From Sarocladium kiliense (lineage: Eukaryota; Ascomycota; Sordariomycetes; Hypocreales; Sarocladiaceae): 64,000 nt of DNA. The DNA is taken from contig JAUZTG010000035.1 of NCBI GenBank assembly GCA_030734395.1, positions 45,035 to 109,034 of the forward strand, read 5' to 3'. Below the pieces are notes generated by a model. The model made no database searches and was not told where the DNA came from. It saw nothing but the letters and a program-made list of their open reading frames with translations. Below, one piece after another: positions 23,164 to 34,189 of the stretch. Positions within the stretch are counted from its first letter, which is position 1; each line of letters begins with the position of its first letter. The translations under genes were made by a program, and so were the position numbers.

Positions 23164-24604
23164 GTAGTACTTGTATGCGGCAAATTCGATGCAAGAACCC
23201 CTTGTCTTTTCCAAGCGATGCAGGCAAGGACCCTGCGATCCTGACGAGGCGAGTAATGGCCTTGCAGATACCGACTGAGGGACCAGCTGGAGCTTGTCTG
23301 CCCACAACGGATGAGGCCGTGGTGATCGTTCTTGAGGGTCCGTAATGGGGTCGAGATGGTCCCTGCCAGGCTTTCAAACCCTTGATCTTGAAGTGATCAG
23401 CGAGGAAATTGTCGTTTAGACGTTAGCATTGTTGATGTCAGTCACGATTTGCAGCCAGGACTCCCAGGCAAAGTCCCGCGATCGATCATGAAGCATCCGG
23501 CTCCTTCGAAATCCCCCCGAAGAGGCTTGTAGGAAATGTGGGCGCAGACTACTCTAGCCAACTGAGAAATCAGGTGATTGAAGTCTTCTTTTGCCCTGCC
23601 CTGGTCCTGGCCGTGATATTATCTCTTAAAGCGTTGGGGCCGGCCTGTCGTGAATGAGCCACTTTGAACGCAACAGTCTTGACTCGAACGGAGATGAAAC
23701 AGCTCATGCGCTTCACTTTGACGGCTAGCTCGGAATCTAGAACCCCGAGCTCTTAAGATCAAAGTCGGGCTTGAAAATCCGAATCTTGGAATGTGATTGA
23801 TACCAGATCCACGGCTACGGTTCAAAAGCATCGATGATGTTGTTGTGCGGCACAGCGCACGCGGCATGCAACCTTGTCCTGCGGTCGGCAATTGCTTCTC
23901 AGTTACGTTTCTGTTGGTCATAGATCCACGTGGAGCATGAGCTTAATTCTCCGGTTACCGACTTTCTGGGAATGCATGCCTCCTGCAGAGATGAGTAGGC
24001 GATTTGCTACAAGCTGATCTGACGATAAAAAGGCGAGACAAGTCCAGAGAAGTGTCCAGAGAGTCTACCTTGTTTGTGCCAACGCGAGGATTTGGGAGGG
24101 CTGTCTACAGTACGCGTATCCAGTGGATGACGAGGGAGGGCGATCGTCGGCTCTGCGCATTGCCGAAGGGGGGGGAAATACGACGGTATACAACCAATTG
24201 CTCGCAGTTTCTGAAGGTGACCGACGCACTCAGCTTGACTAACGAGAGCTTGACTTTGGCAGATTTGACCTGCGACATGGACGGATCTCAGGACATACTG
24301 GGTTGAGTCGAGCAAAGGTGGAAGCATGGAGAGCAAGTTGCGCAGAGGCGATCGAAGACATCCTTGCGATCGCTTCGCTGATCTGAACCCTTGCCCCTGT
24401 CCCGATCGCGACATGACAGTAAAGCAGGCGAGTCCAAACTGTCACCAAGTTCAGTCGCCGACCGCCCATTGTTCCGAGCAAATGCCTTCCAAGATCACGC
24501 GTCAATTCCGCAGTGACATCTTCACACCTCGAAAACCGATCACATCGAGCTCGACATTATTCATAAAACTCATAATTCAATTAGATTAACCACCGCCTCA
24601 TACT

Positions 24605-25226
24605 CTAGCACCTCTTCTTCGCGGGGCACTTCTTCCCCGACAAATGCGGCGCATAGAAAGTGCCCTCCACCTCGACAATATCATCCTGGTTCAGAGCAGT
24701 GACCTCGATGATCGTACGCGGCGGGTATCGGCTGGGGTCGCTGCCCCAGATCTCCTCCTGCACCTGGTTGCACATGGGCCTGTACTGCGCCATATCGGTC
24801 ACGTAGACGACAAGACGAAGGCACGAGTAGACGTCGGTGCCCTGCATCTCGACGAGGGTCTTCATGTTCTGGTAGGCTTGACGGACGCGGGGGAGGCCGG
24901 TCTCGACGAGCTGGCTGGTGACGGGGTCAATGCCGCGCATGCCTGGGTGAGGGTTAGCTTTCATCTTTCCGCTCGTGGGATTACTGCCAAGATTTGGATG
25001 CTTGGGAGGGGAGGCTGGGGGAGGAGGAGGTGGTGGTGGTTTGAGTTTACGAACCTGCAACGTAGAGGTTGTCGCCGGCGCTGGACATCAGGCTCCAGGG
25101 ACCAGTGGTGTCGAAGAAGTCATCTGGGTTGTAGATTGAGACGCCAGCTGGAGAAGTCCAGTTCGGCTGAAGCTGCGCGAGGGACAGGCCCACGATGGGG
25201 AGGAGAGAGAGGACGTTGAAGCGCAT
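24605..25226 (-). CDS. Secreted RidA/YjgF-family protein
   Basis: Two exons, 25055-25226 and 24605-24942, with a 112-nt intron; 169 residues. The N-terminus MRFNVLSLLPIVGLSLAQ is a good signal peptide with a likely cleavage after the Ala near 17. The mature part shows the RidA fold motifs: a YVAG segment, the helix region RVRQAYQNMKTLVEMQG, CLRLVVYVTDM, and PPRTIIEVTAL, whose Arg matches the conserved substrate-binding Arg of RidA deaminases. It ends in EVEGTFYAP and a basic Cys-containing tail. Classical RidA hydrolyses reactive enamine/imine intermediates made by PLP enzymes in the cytosol or mitochondrion. An exported version must act on something else or in another compartment, so its activity is uncertain. 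Confidence 0.88.
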
Positions 25227-27404
25227 GGTGATGGCTGTTGTTGTGAATCCAGAAGGTCTTCGATGAGAAGAGTTCTTCGTGGGCTCTTGAAGATTTAAGT
25301 CAAGATGAAGATCAGCGGCTGCTAGCTTGAAGAACAGCAGACACCAAAGACTAGAGCCTCGCGACCTTCTTATATACCTGCCGAACCGCTCAGTTGGTGG
25401 ACCCCCCGACTTTTCGGTTGAAGACGATCCCCAAGCAGGGCGATCCCGAGAAAACAAGGGATCCCCCCGAATCCTCAGCCTCTCTCCAATGAACACACTA
25501 CGCTTGGACGTGAGCCTGTCGACAACCACTGGCTTCTCCTCTGTCAGCGTCACCATCAGGCCTTGGGCTTCTAGAAGCGGCATAGTAGAGTGGGCGAACC
25601 AGCAGAAGCCTTGACCTGCATGAACAGCCATGTGGCGCGCGCCCCGTCGCCCAATTGTCCTGCACTAAATTAGCTGTGATCCCTCTACCAGGCCCTCTCT
25701 CTGGGTGGGTTTGCCCTTCCAACCTCTTTAGTTTAGGAAGCTAAGGCTGGGCTCATGTCCAGGATGCTTGCTGGTTTGCTTTCCCTTTGCTGCAATCTTT
25801 CGCTGAGGCATTTCTCAAGTAGCGGGAAATCCAGCCCACCCCCCGGAGAGCAAACGATGTCGAAAACGCAGAAGCTGGGAATAAAGCTCGGTTGGCATGA
25901 CTCCGCAACGCTATCGATTCTGCCAAGTGAGGCCGTCTACACTGGCCATGCGTTAGCCACGAGGTGACCATTGCCACGGTACCCAGGGCTTCTTCATGTA
26001 GGTTCCTTGCCCTCGCATGGCACTACGGCGGTAGCAAAACCCAGCGAACTGCTGCTAGTGGCGAAGAGATGATCCATCCCTCGTCTATGTCGGATCTCGC
26101 GGACTAGGGGTCAGCATCTTCAGACCCCTTTTTCCCGTGTCTATTCCCAGCTGGTCTTGTCTTCAACTTCGGATGCACCGCCCGCTTCCAAGAGACCAGG
26201 TTACGTTATCTCCCCCCTCACCAACGCCGTTCCCTGTCCTGGAACCAGCCTCTCAAGTCATCAGAGTGGCGGTCAATTCAGCTCAATGCAGCCCGACGGA
26301 AGCAGTTCGTGGCTTGTACAAGCCACCCGGGGTGCAACTCCGCCAGGTACGGGTCTGGCGCCAGTCACTGGAGATGGCAAATTCGTTGACGTGCCCGCAC
26401 CTAGTCCACCCGACTATAAATTCAAGGTTATCATTAATGGAAAATCCGAACTTGAAAGGAGCCATCTCAACCCAGCAGCCTGGGTCCCAGAACTGAACTA
26501 TCGATCTTTGAGTTCTCGCTGTAATCTTGAACCCGATGGGACCACGTTCGGTTGGTCGCCGATATCACCGGGACCCCGTTGATTTGGGTAGGCTGGGTCA
26601 TGCAGGCGACTTGGCAAGGTTGCCATGAAGGAGGCTGGGATGAACCATGCAACCTCCCCGCAATGAAGATGCCGAATCCGGTTCCAAAGACGTGCATACA
26701 AGAGCGCAGCCACACGGCCCTCCATAAGACAAGGAGTCTCGGTAAGCGAGACAGGCTTTGGCCTCAATCCGTAGTATAGCCCTTTGGACTATATCAGCGT
26801 AGCCTCATCCTTGCTTGTGGTTCAAGGGGTATGAGCGGCTGCCCAGCCTGGGTCGCATCGTAACCCACGTGACAAGGGATGACCCTGCTCGCTGACCTGA
26901 TTTATTTGGAGCTTCTGTATGCTCGAGATTACAAGCAATATGCGCCCAAGCCTAGACGAAGCCCAGCATCGCGAACGCATTGTGAATGGTTATCCATCTA
27001 CTCATCAACACCGAAGGCCAAGGAAGTTGGCGGAGTGTCGGTGTATAGCGAGGCGGGATAGTCGCGTTGATGGGGCCCAAAAGTGCGCTGCACAGGGTTG
27101 CAACAAAGAGGTTGTAATTTGTCTGTATAGAACCAGGTCTTATCGAGTCTGGTCCAGCCAAGCTGTGTGCCGAGCTTCGGTAAATTGGTTGAGGGTATAA
27201 GTAATCAGGGTTACAAAGCAACCATACATGCATGAAGCGCCCATAATGCAGCCAATGAAGCCTCCCGTATATCCATGCCTCCGACCGAAAAGGGTATGTA
27301 AACAAGGTGGTGTGCCCAGCTCGCATTTTCGTATCAGAAACGAACCAGACCTCCCACACTGGGTGTATATACGGCCACAGCGACACCCGCAGGGAGCGAT
27401 CTGC
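25227..27404. other. 2.2 kb gene-free region
   Basis: Between the RidA start and the stop of the Zn2Cys6 gene, both minus strand. Overlapping frames near 26.1-26.6 kb on the plus strand and near 27.0-27.4 kb on the minus strand have no recognisable motif, and I do not call them genes. Confidence 0.45.
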
Positions 27405-29917
27405 TCAGTCCCAGCCGCTCCACAAATTCCAACCTTCTTCCATCGCGCCGTGTGGCCCTCGATGGCTCATCCCGGGCTGTTCGTATCCGAAAGGACCGCC
27501 TGGTCCCCCCAAGAAAGGATCGGGCCCGAATCCCGGAGTGTTCAGATGTGCTTGAGTCGGCTTCACCATCGCAAGCTTCTCCCGGCTCGAGTTGGCAGCT
27601 TTCAGACATGCATCTAATGTAGCGCGTAAGGCGCGCGCAATCGTCTCAGATTTGGGTTCTGGGGTCCGCACCATTTCCAGAACAACAGACAAGGACACAA
27701 TGTCCTTCGTCCCTGTATTGCGAACAATACTCTGGACAAAATACCCCAGGGTGCGCTCAACAGCTTGTGTCAATCGCTCTGGCGTCCACATCAACCGACC
27801 TGCCGCTGATAAAGGCGGGCTCTTACTTGGTGAATCGAAGATATGACGCTGGCCTTGCTGTCCATCGTAGAGCAGTCCGTTTGCTTGCGTTTGAAGAGAG
27901 CCCTGAATGAAGTAGCAAACGCTGAAAGCTGCAGGGAGAATGTCATGCCTGAAAATCTGATGAAGGATTCCCATTACTTCAGGATGATGGGGTAGAGCCG
28001 GATCTAATTCCTCGGAATAGCCAAGAACAATCATGCATGAGCGCAAGAACGACTTCGTGATCTGAGGGGGGCACGAGTATGCGGTTAAAACGAATGGGCG
28101 ATAAAGCGCAAGCAATGCTCTTCGCACATGCGCATCGGAAGTGACCCTCTCGCGCCAAATTCGAGATGTCCGGGAATGATCCGTGATGCCATGCCTCGGA
28201 GTGATCTGATTGGTATCCTCAAGGATATCTTCTAGCTTCCCACCAAGTTCGAGTACTTCTTGATAGTCGCGTAATGTGTCAATACGGGCCACTAAGTGAG
28301 AGATCCGAGAGCGCGTTGGTAACGAGAAAGTTCCCAATACTTGGATCTGCATCCTCGTGTGCTCTTCGATAGGCTTTCCAGAAGGGAGCTCTTTCATATC
28401 AGGGTATATGTCCTCATCGTCTAGGTTCCGTGGTGGTTGGCAAGTGTAATCCCCATCGCGAATGGCACAAGGCGCGTCGCTATCAAAAGAGATCTGTACG
28501 TCGAATTCGAAAACAGCAAACCACAAGCGCCTTCGCATCTCCCCTACGAACGGGGAAATGCTCGACCCGAATTCAGACGGATCACGATGCAGTCCCATCG
28601 CCATTGCCGTGCGGACGATGCTGCCAAGAGGAATCCAAAGCTCCTGGGGTCGAAACATGAGTGCCCTTCGACAAACCATCAAGAGCAGTTCAACTTGCAA
28701 GACGGCAAGATTTGTGAGTTGTTTGCCTCTGAGACCATCTAACCAAGTGCGAACCAGGGAGAAAGCTGTGGGTGTGTGAACACCCTCGATCCGTTCGTGA
28801 CTGAACCCCTGAGACTTTGTGGTAAAACGTGACACAATGGCGAGAACAGCAAGCAGCTGTGGTAGGAAATATTCCGATTGTAGTTTGCCGTCCCAGAAAA
28901 GATTGTACTGCTCTCGGAAGGTAGGGAAGTGCAAAACCCTGTACGTTGCCTCTGAAACATCCATATATGCTGCGACTAGTCGATCGCAGACAGGTTTCTG
29001 CGGGAGAATGTCCATCATACGCTTCCAAATTGGCATGACGGAGTCAACAAATACTGTCATGGGTATAAGGGAATCTTGGTACTCTTGGCGCAGGGTTTGG
29101 TGAAGCTTTCGGAAATGTAATAACGTATCATCGATTTCGGGTGTGTGTTGACCAGCTCGCAGAAAGTCCTTCGCATCATCAAACTGCATAGTGAACATAG
29201 TTAGAAAAGCACAGTTGCCGAGTCAGAGAGAACAAACAGGTTATGACCTACTAAGTTGACCAAGACACGAGTGCTGCTTTGACCAAATATTCTTGTCCTC
29301 TGCCCGCCTTGTTTCACAGACAATCCTCTCAACGTTGGTGCTGGGTTCGGTATCAACGAGTTACCGCCGAGTCTGGCATCTGAGAATCGTCTGGACATCA
29401 CTTGCTTCTCTAAACGGTCCATACGCACCGCAAGCTCTTCGACGAAACCCATTCCCATCGAGGAAGGGCGGTCAGCGCTGCGGCGATTGGAGACGTGTGC
29501 TGGCTCGCCACTGGCAGTGACTCCTGCGCCTGAAGAACCTCCATACGCTTTCTTAAGTGGCCTTCCTGGCTCAACCTCCGCATCTGATCCATCGGACAAG
29601 TTGGCCGAGTCGTAGTCCGCAGCGTACTTACAAGCGCGATTCGATTTTTGACATTGAGAGCAGGGGCAGAGGCGATCGCATCGAAGCTTCCTCTTCCGAC
29701 ATTCTGTGCAGGACTTGACAGGTCGTGGTCGCTTCACGCTGCGTTGCTGCTGCAGCTGACTTTGGTGCTGTTGTTGGGTTCCAGGTGCCAAAGAAGGGCT
29801 TTGCGGTAGAGGGCGACTGAGTTGTGTCGGGCTTTGCTGGGTTGGTGCCGTCTCAAGAGGGCCCGATGTGCTTCCCATGACGGCAGCTGCCGCTGCGTTG
29901 TAATCGGAGGCCGACAT
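27405..29917 (-). CDS. Zn2Cys6 binuclear-cluster transcription factor
   Basis: Two exons, 29252-29917 and 27405-29183, joined in phase 0 across a 68-nt intron; 814 residues. The zinc cluster is at Cys70, 73, 80, 86, 89 and 96 (CTECRKRKLRC, then CSQC and a final C), with one extra Cys at 84. A basic run, SVKRPRPVK, precedes it, and a Gln-rich segment lies around 48-58. A short coiled-coil-like stretch, VRMDRLEKQV, after the cluster could serve for dimerisation. The second exon holds the Fungal_trans (middle homology) region, including ATYRVLHFPTFREQY, RTAMAMGLHRDPSEF and EMRRRLWFAVFEFD. It should bind CGG-type half-sites in the nucleus. I cannot assign a pathway, and no obvious target cluster adjoins it. 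An unusually long 4.3 kb gene-free region lies upstream. Confidence 0.95.
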
Positions 29918-32215
29918 TTATGCGAAGACCAGACGTGCAAAGATCTGTCGTCTGGTTCGTCACGCAGATGACCGAAGCGGAGGGAAGTCCGATTTATTCG
30001 CAACACACATGGCGTAGTTACAACTTCAGGTTTACTGTTGGCGGTGAGAGTTGCGCAAGCTCAGAGACAAGGATCGTCAAGACGCGGATGACGTTGGCAG
30101 GATAGACGTAAGTGATCGGGGCTGTGCGTCCGTACCAATTATAAGTGCGGCAGGATCAGGTCAGAATATGCGACAGCTTTTCCCTTGCCTCTGAAAATAT
30201 GAGATCCGGCTGGCGAAGTGCTCCTTCAGCCTTGCGAGGATTCTTTGCCGTCTGGCAGAATGCCTAGTTATATGGCGAAGCAATGTAGTCAGAAGCGAGT
30301 GTCGAAGGAGGCCCCCTGCTCAGCTGTGTGCCGGTTTTTGAATATAGACAGGGGGAAAGCCCTGCATAGAGTTGAAAAAGGTTTTATCCGTACGAAACGG
30401 CGGGCTTCGAGAAAAGACGAGGATTTGTGGCCTGGACTGGAGATCACGGCGAATATGACAGCAACGGCCAGTGATTTTAGGGAAGAACACTCACTTCTGA
30501 GTGAGAAAGGCAAAGCAGAGAGCGGGAGGATGCGTCGTGGAGGGGGCGTGGTGCGACTGGCGTCTGTGGCGTGCATGCCAATGTTAGGGGGGTCTGTATA
30601 ATGCTGTTGAAAGACCCCAGTGCCGCTGGGGTCCAACGGGGTGGGTGAGGCTTTCGTTGGTCTGTTACTAGCACAAAGCCAACCTCAACGCCGCCGACAA
30701 TAAATCCTCCGATAGCTTCCAGTAATCAATGCTTTTTTCAGTGCTGATCCTCGTGTGCTGGACTGCCGTTGACCGCCTCAGTAGACTAGCGAGAGCCGTG
30801 ACCAGAGCCAGCCGCCTCATCAGCTAACGGCTGAGCTGTACCCGACAGCACCCGCACCCGTCGCGATCGTCAGAGGCTGTCGGTAACTCGTGGAGGCGTC
30901 GTGCGCCATCAAAAGCATTTAACAAGGATCGAAGGTCGGCTAGGGTCTAGGCCCAGACGGACTTCGATGGTGGGGAGTCGCTTCAGCACATCTTTCGATG
31001 AGCGATGGCGGATAGTGGATGCCGCTTGCTGAACAGACGATGCTGGGCTTCCTACATTCGCCGGATTGACGTATGTTCCTGCTTCTACTATTGCCATGAC
31101 ACCTGCGTAGCGCCGTCAGTAGCCATCTCATTTCCCGAGGCTTTGTTCGCTGTGTGCTGCAACACGAGTCGAGGCATCGAGTGATAGTCACAACCGCCAC
31201 ATCATGGAGTGCACACTCAGATAGGTGGATGCTACCGTCGCACCGTTGGCCGAACAGTCTCGGGAGCCACGATAAAGCTTATGGCGAGAACAGGCCAGGG
31301 CCGTGAGCCAGGAACCTAAAGACCTACTTGGAAGCCAACAAGCCCTAGTTACCCAGAGGCTGGGCAGCAAGTCTTCCCCAGTTCCATCCCAGCTCTCACC
31401 CACAAGCCATGCAGTGGAAGGGGGTGCAGGCGAGAAGGAAGGGGGGGTGTGAGCATGGGGATATGCCACAAGGAGAATCTCCTTGACACGAAAGGAAAAT
31501 CGAAGCAAGCTCACATCAGTTCCTCGCTACGGTGTGGCTCACGACGTGATTCGCAGGCCCGGAATATGACGACCGTAGGGCAGAGCAGGGGTCAGCTATG
31601 GAAAAAGTCACCCCTGTCGCCCAGCGTTGCGATGCAAAGGGTGAACTTCAGGCGCACCATCGATTGAGTGTGGGTTTGGGGCTGGCACCATGTGGCCTGA
31701 ATGCGCTGCTTTAGAGTTCTCGTGTGTGTCCGCTAGATGCTCGACTCGGCACAGCTTGGACCGGGCATAGCTTCGATGTTGATGGTTTGCAGGCGGGATG
31801 CAGATCACAGCCACGGCTAGGTTTTTGTTATCCGTGGCATCAAAAGATGGCGACGTTCATGACTGCCTTCAGCCTTCGAGGCAGGAGGAGAGGCGGCACG
31901 TGACAACCCTGCACCTTCCCTCTGGGATGATGACCTTCAGCGTGCATCCAGGTCCAAGGGCTACCGCAACATCAGTTGAGGAATTTTGCAAATCCACGAA
32001 GCCCAGGACGAGTATCCTGGGCCATTCAGCGATCCTTGAAAATTGCTAAGGCGGCTCAAGGCCGTCAATAGCTTGCGTTCTATACGCTTCAGCCAGTGTC
32101 AACGCCCGCAGTACAGGATTCAGGATCCAGCACGAGCCACTCACCCCAGTCTCTCGGAGGAACGCCATGCCCATTACTCGGCCGGTCAATTCGTGTACGG
32201 ACGAGGAGCCTTACG

Positions 32216-32241
32216 GACTTGCCCACAGGACTTGCCCACAG
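32216..32241. repeat. 13-bp perfect direct repeat
   Basis: Two adjacent copies of GACTTGCCCACAG. It lies directly next to the hairpin at 32250. Confidence 0.9.
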
Positions 32242-32249
32242 CAGGGGCC

Positions 32250-32269
32250 GCGCCCCCTTTTCGGGGCGC
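32250..32269. other. GC-rich inverted repeat (7-bp stem, 6-nt loop)
   Basis: GCGCCCC and GGGGCGC flank the loop CTTTTC. No coding context. It could be a hairpin in a transcript or simply a palindromic sequence. Confidence 0.6.
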
Positions 32270-33092
32270 AGCACATGATTGGTAAGGGCATGGGCAAAGC
32301 TGTCAACAATTTGACTTTGCATTGCGGCATGGGATAACCGGCGATCCTATGAATAGATCTCGACCTGCATTGTCGCATACAGTCCACTGTCCAACGTTCC
32401 ACCGGACTCGCCACTCCGCCATAGCGCAAACATTCTCTGGGAAAAAGAGACGTGGCCTTGATCGGCCCAGATTTGCACCTGGCGTCTCCAATCCACCTTC
32501 GAGTAAGTTGCTTAGACCCAGAAGCTAGCCGGTGAAAGTGCAAGCCACTGGCTATCATGTCGGCTTCCCAGAAGTGGCGTGTTTGTTTCAACGACTGGCC
32601 GGGATAGCATCTTGCGTGGGGAAGTGCTCAAATGTGATCCGATGTGCCTTCATTTCTTCAAGAAATGACAAGCCGACCCGGACCCTCTTCAACACAACAG
32701 CACTAGTTCCAGACGATGTCACGCCGCCGTAACCAGGCGCCGTTTCTATCACGCAAAATCGCCAGTTCCGTGGCGATCAGACAGCCTCGGGCCAAACACC
32801 CAAATCTGTCAGCAGAGTTTGCACGCTTACTGGCAGCCTGTGCCTTGGTCGACAGAAAATGATGTAAGAGCACGAAACCTATCAACACGACTCGACCAGC
32901 GACACGTTGCTTGGTCCTTCAAGCCAGGTTTTCTTAGAGGGGGGCCGGCTCAGCGCTACACGGGACACGGGCTTCATGATTCATGAGAATCAACCGGTTT
33001 GGTACTGGTACCGTTCATCTTGGCTTGACAGGGCCAGCCTTTCAGTCTCAGCGGACCTCACCTTTGCGCCCTTGCGTCCTTCTACATACCAC

Positions 33093-33101
33093 TACTCCGT
33101 A
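33093..33101. repeat. TACTCCGTA motif, copy 4
   Basis: Same nine bases as at 5846 and 23150, in non-coding DNA. Confidence 0.6.
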
Positions 33102-34189
33102 TGTAAGCCTGCATATCCACCCTGGCCCCCAATGTCACTCGGGTACAAAAGTGTCAATGTAGTAGCGCTGCCCGCCGGCTCCGAACAAATGAGATGCTCT
33201 CGTCCGCGGCTGACATTGACACAAGGGACACCACCCTCCTTTGGATCCAACGTCAGCACCAACAGCTTGTGTCGCCTGTTGGTAGCCAAGGCGCTTGTCT
33301 TTAGCGATGTGCTTCTCTCCCCGCGCGTCTAAAGCAGTCTCTTTGTTCGGGCTTGCAATTTGCTAATTACCCGCGGGCTAAGACGGGCACGTTAGGTCTT
33401 CTTGGCACAGGTGGTCCATTGTTCCTTCTCAGCTCAGGGGCCTAGTCAGGGCTGAACCCAGCGCTTGGTTTCCCTCAAGACTCCTCGAGGGATCAGCCAT
33501 ATGTGACATGTCGGTTGACCCAAGGGTGGGTGCTCATCTCGGATCGCCGACCGCTCCATCGATTTGACTATCGTGACATCCTTCGGCAGGGGACGACCTC
33601 ACAGACTGGGTCCCGTACGGACGGCAGTCCCTCGGGTTTCCACGGTCCGAGTACTTCACAACATCCCTGGAAACTGTCACATGGCTCTTGGGCTGACTAG
33701 GCTGCGATGGCAACCCCGGCACCTGCACTCCGTGATTGGGCCCCCGTTTAGAAGTAGTCTCCAGGTCTGTGGGCGGTCAAAGCGATCTTCCTATCCCACG
33801 CCCCAAAAGTCCAAGACGCAAGTCCCTGTCGCAATGGTTGGACGCTTCGCCACCAGTTACCCTAACCATCCAGCCTGTGAGAACAAGGACAACAGAAGCA
33901 GACACAGTCATAACCCGGTTCTTGCGTCTCTGTAGGACGCCGCGCATCCTCCAAACAATCTTGCTGCCTGGAACACGGCCGGGATCGGGTCCGGCTTGAC
34001 TGAGCATTTCGGCCGGAGCATGCGCCACCTTTCCGCGTCTCAGGACGTACTTTCGTACGTGATTACACATTCGCCAGCAATATGACCAGCATAGACACAA
34101 GTAGCCAACTCAGAGTGCTTTGCATGTGAAATCTCATCTATGAACCTCAAGCTGGAGCCGATCGCTGGAATTCTTCAGCTCAAACGATC

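Larger units (their letters stand above)
21829..24604. other. 2.8 kb gene-free region
   Basis: Upstream of the GPCR and downstream of the RidA gene. There are many short frames on both strands but none with family signal. Two copies of the TACTCCGTA motif occur (22107-22115 and 23150-23158). The second sits in a perfect 12-base palindrome, CTCCGTACGGAG at 23152-23163. I see no transposase, terminal repeats or tRNA. Confidence 0.5.
29918..34189. promoter_or_regulatory. 4.3 kb gene-free region upstream of the Zn2Cys6 gene
   Basis: No frame longer than about 140 codons and none with family signal. It lies between the factor start (29917) and the TCF25 stop (34190), both minus strand. It therefore contains the activator promoter and possibly a long leader or unannotated RNA. 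Local structure: a 13-bp direct repeat at 32216-32241, a GC-rich hairpin at 32250-32269, and a TACTCCGTA copy at 33093-33101. Confidence 0.45.

Noticed and set aside
24644..25219. 191-codon plus-strand frame opposite the RidA gene
   Set aside because: It is the antisense shadow of the RidA exons and intron; the minus strand carries the family motifs and splice sites.
26137..26582. Overlapping plus-strand frames of 119 and 141 codons
   Set aside because: The longer begins at TTG, and neither shows a family motif, a splice pattern or biased composition. Kept as non-coding.
26952..27386. 144-codon minus frame with aromatic and hydrophobic residues
   Set aside because: No conserved motif in any of the three frames, and it directly follows the Zn2Cys6 stop, so it is probably 3' flank.
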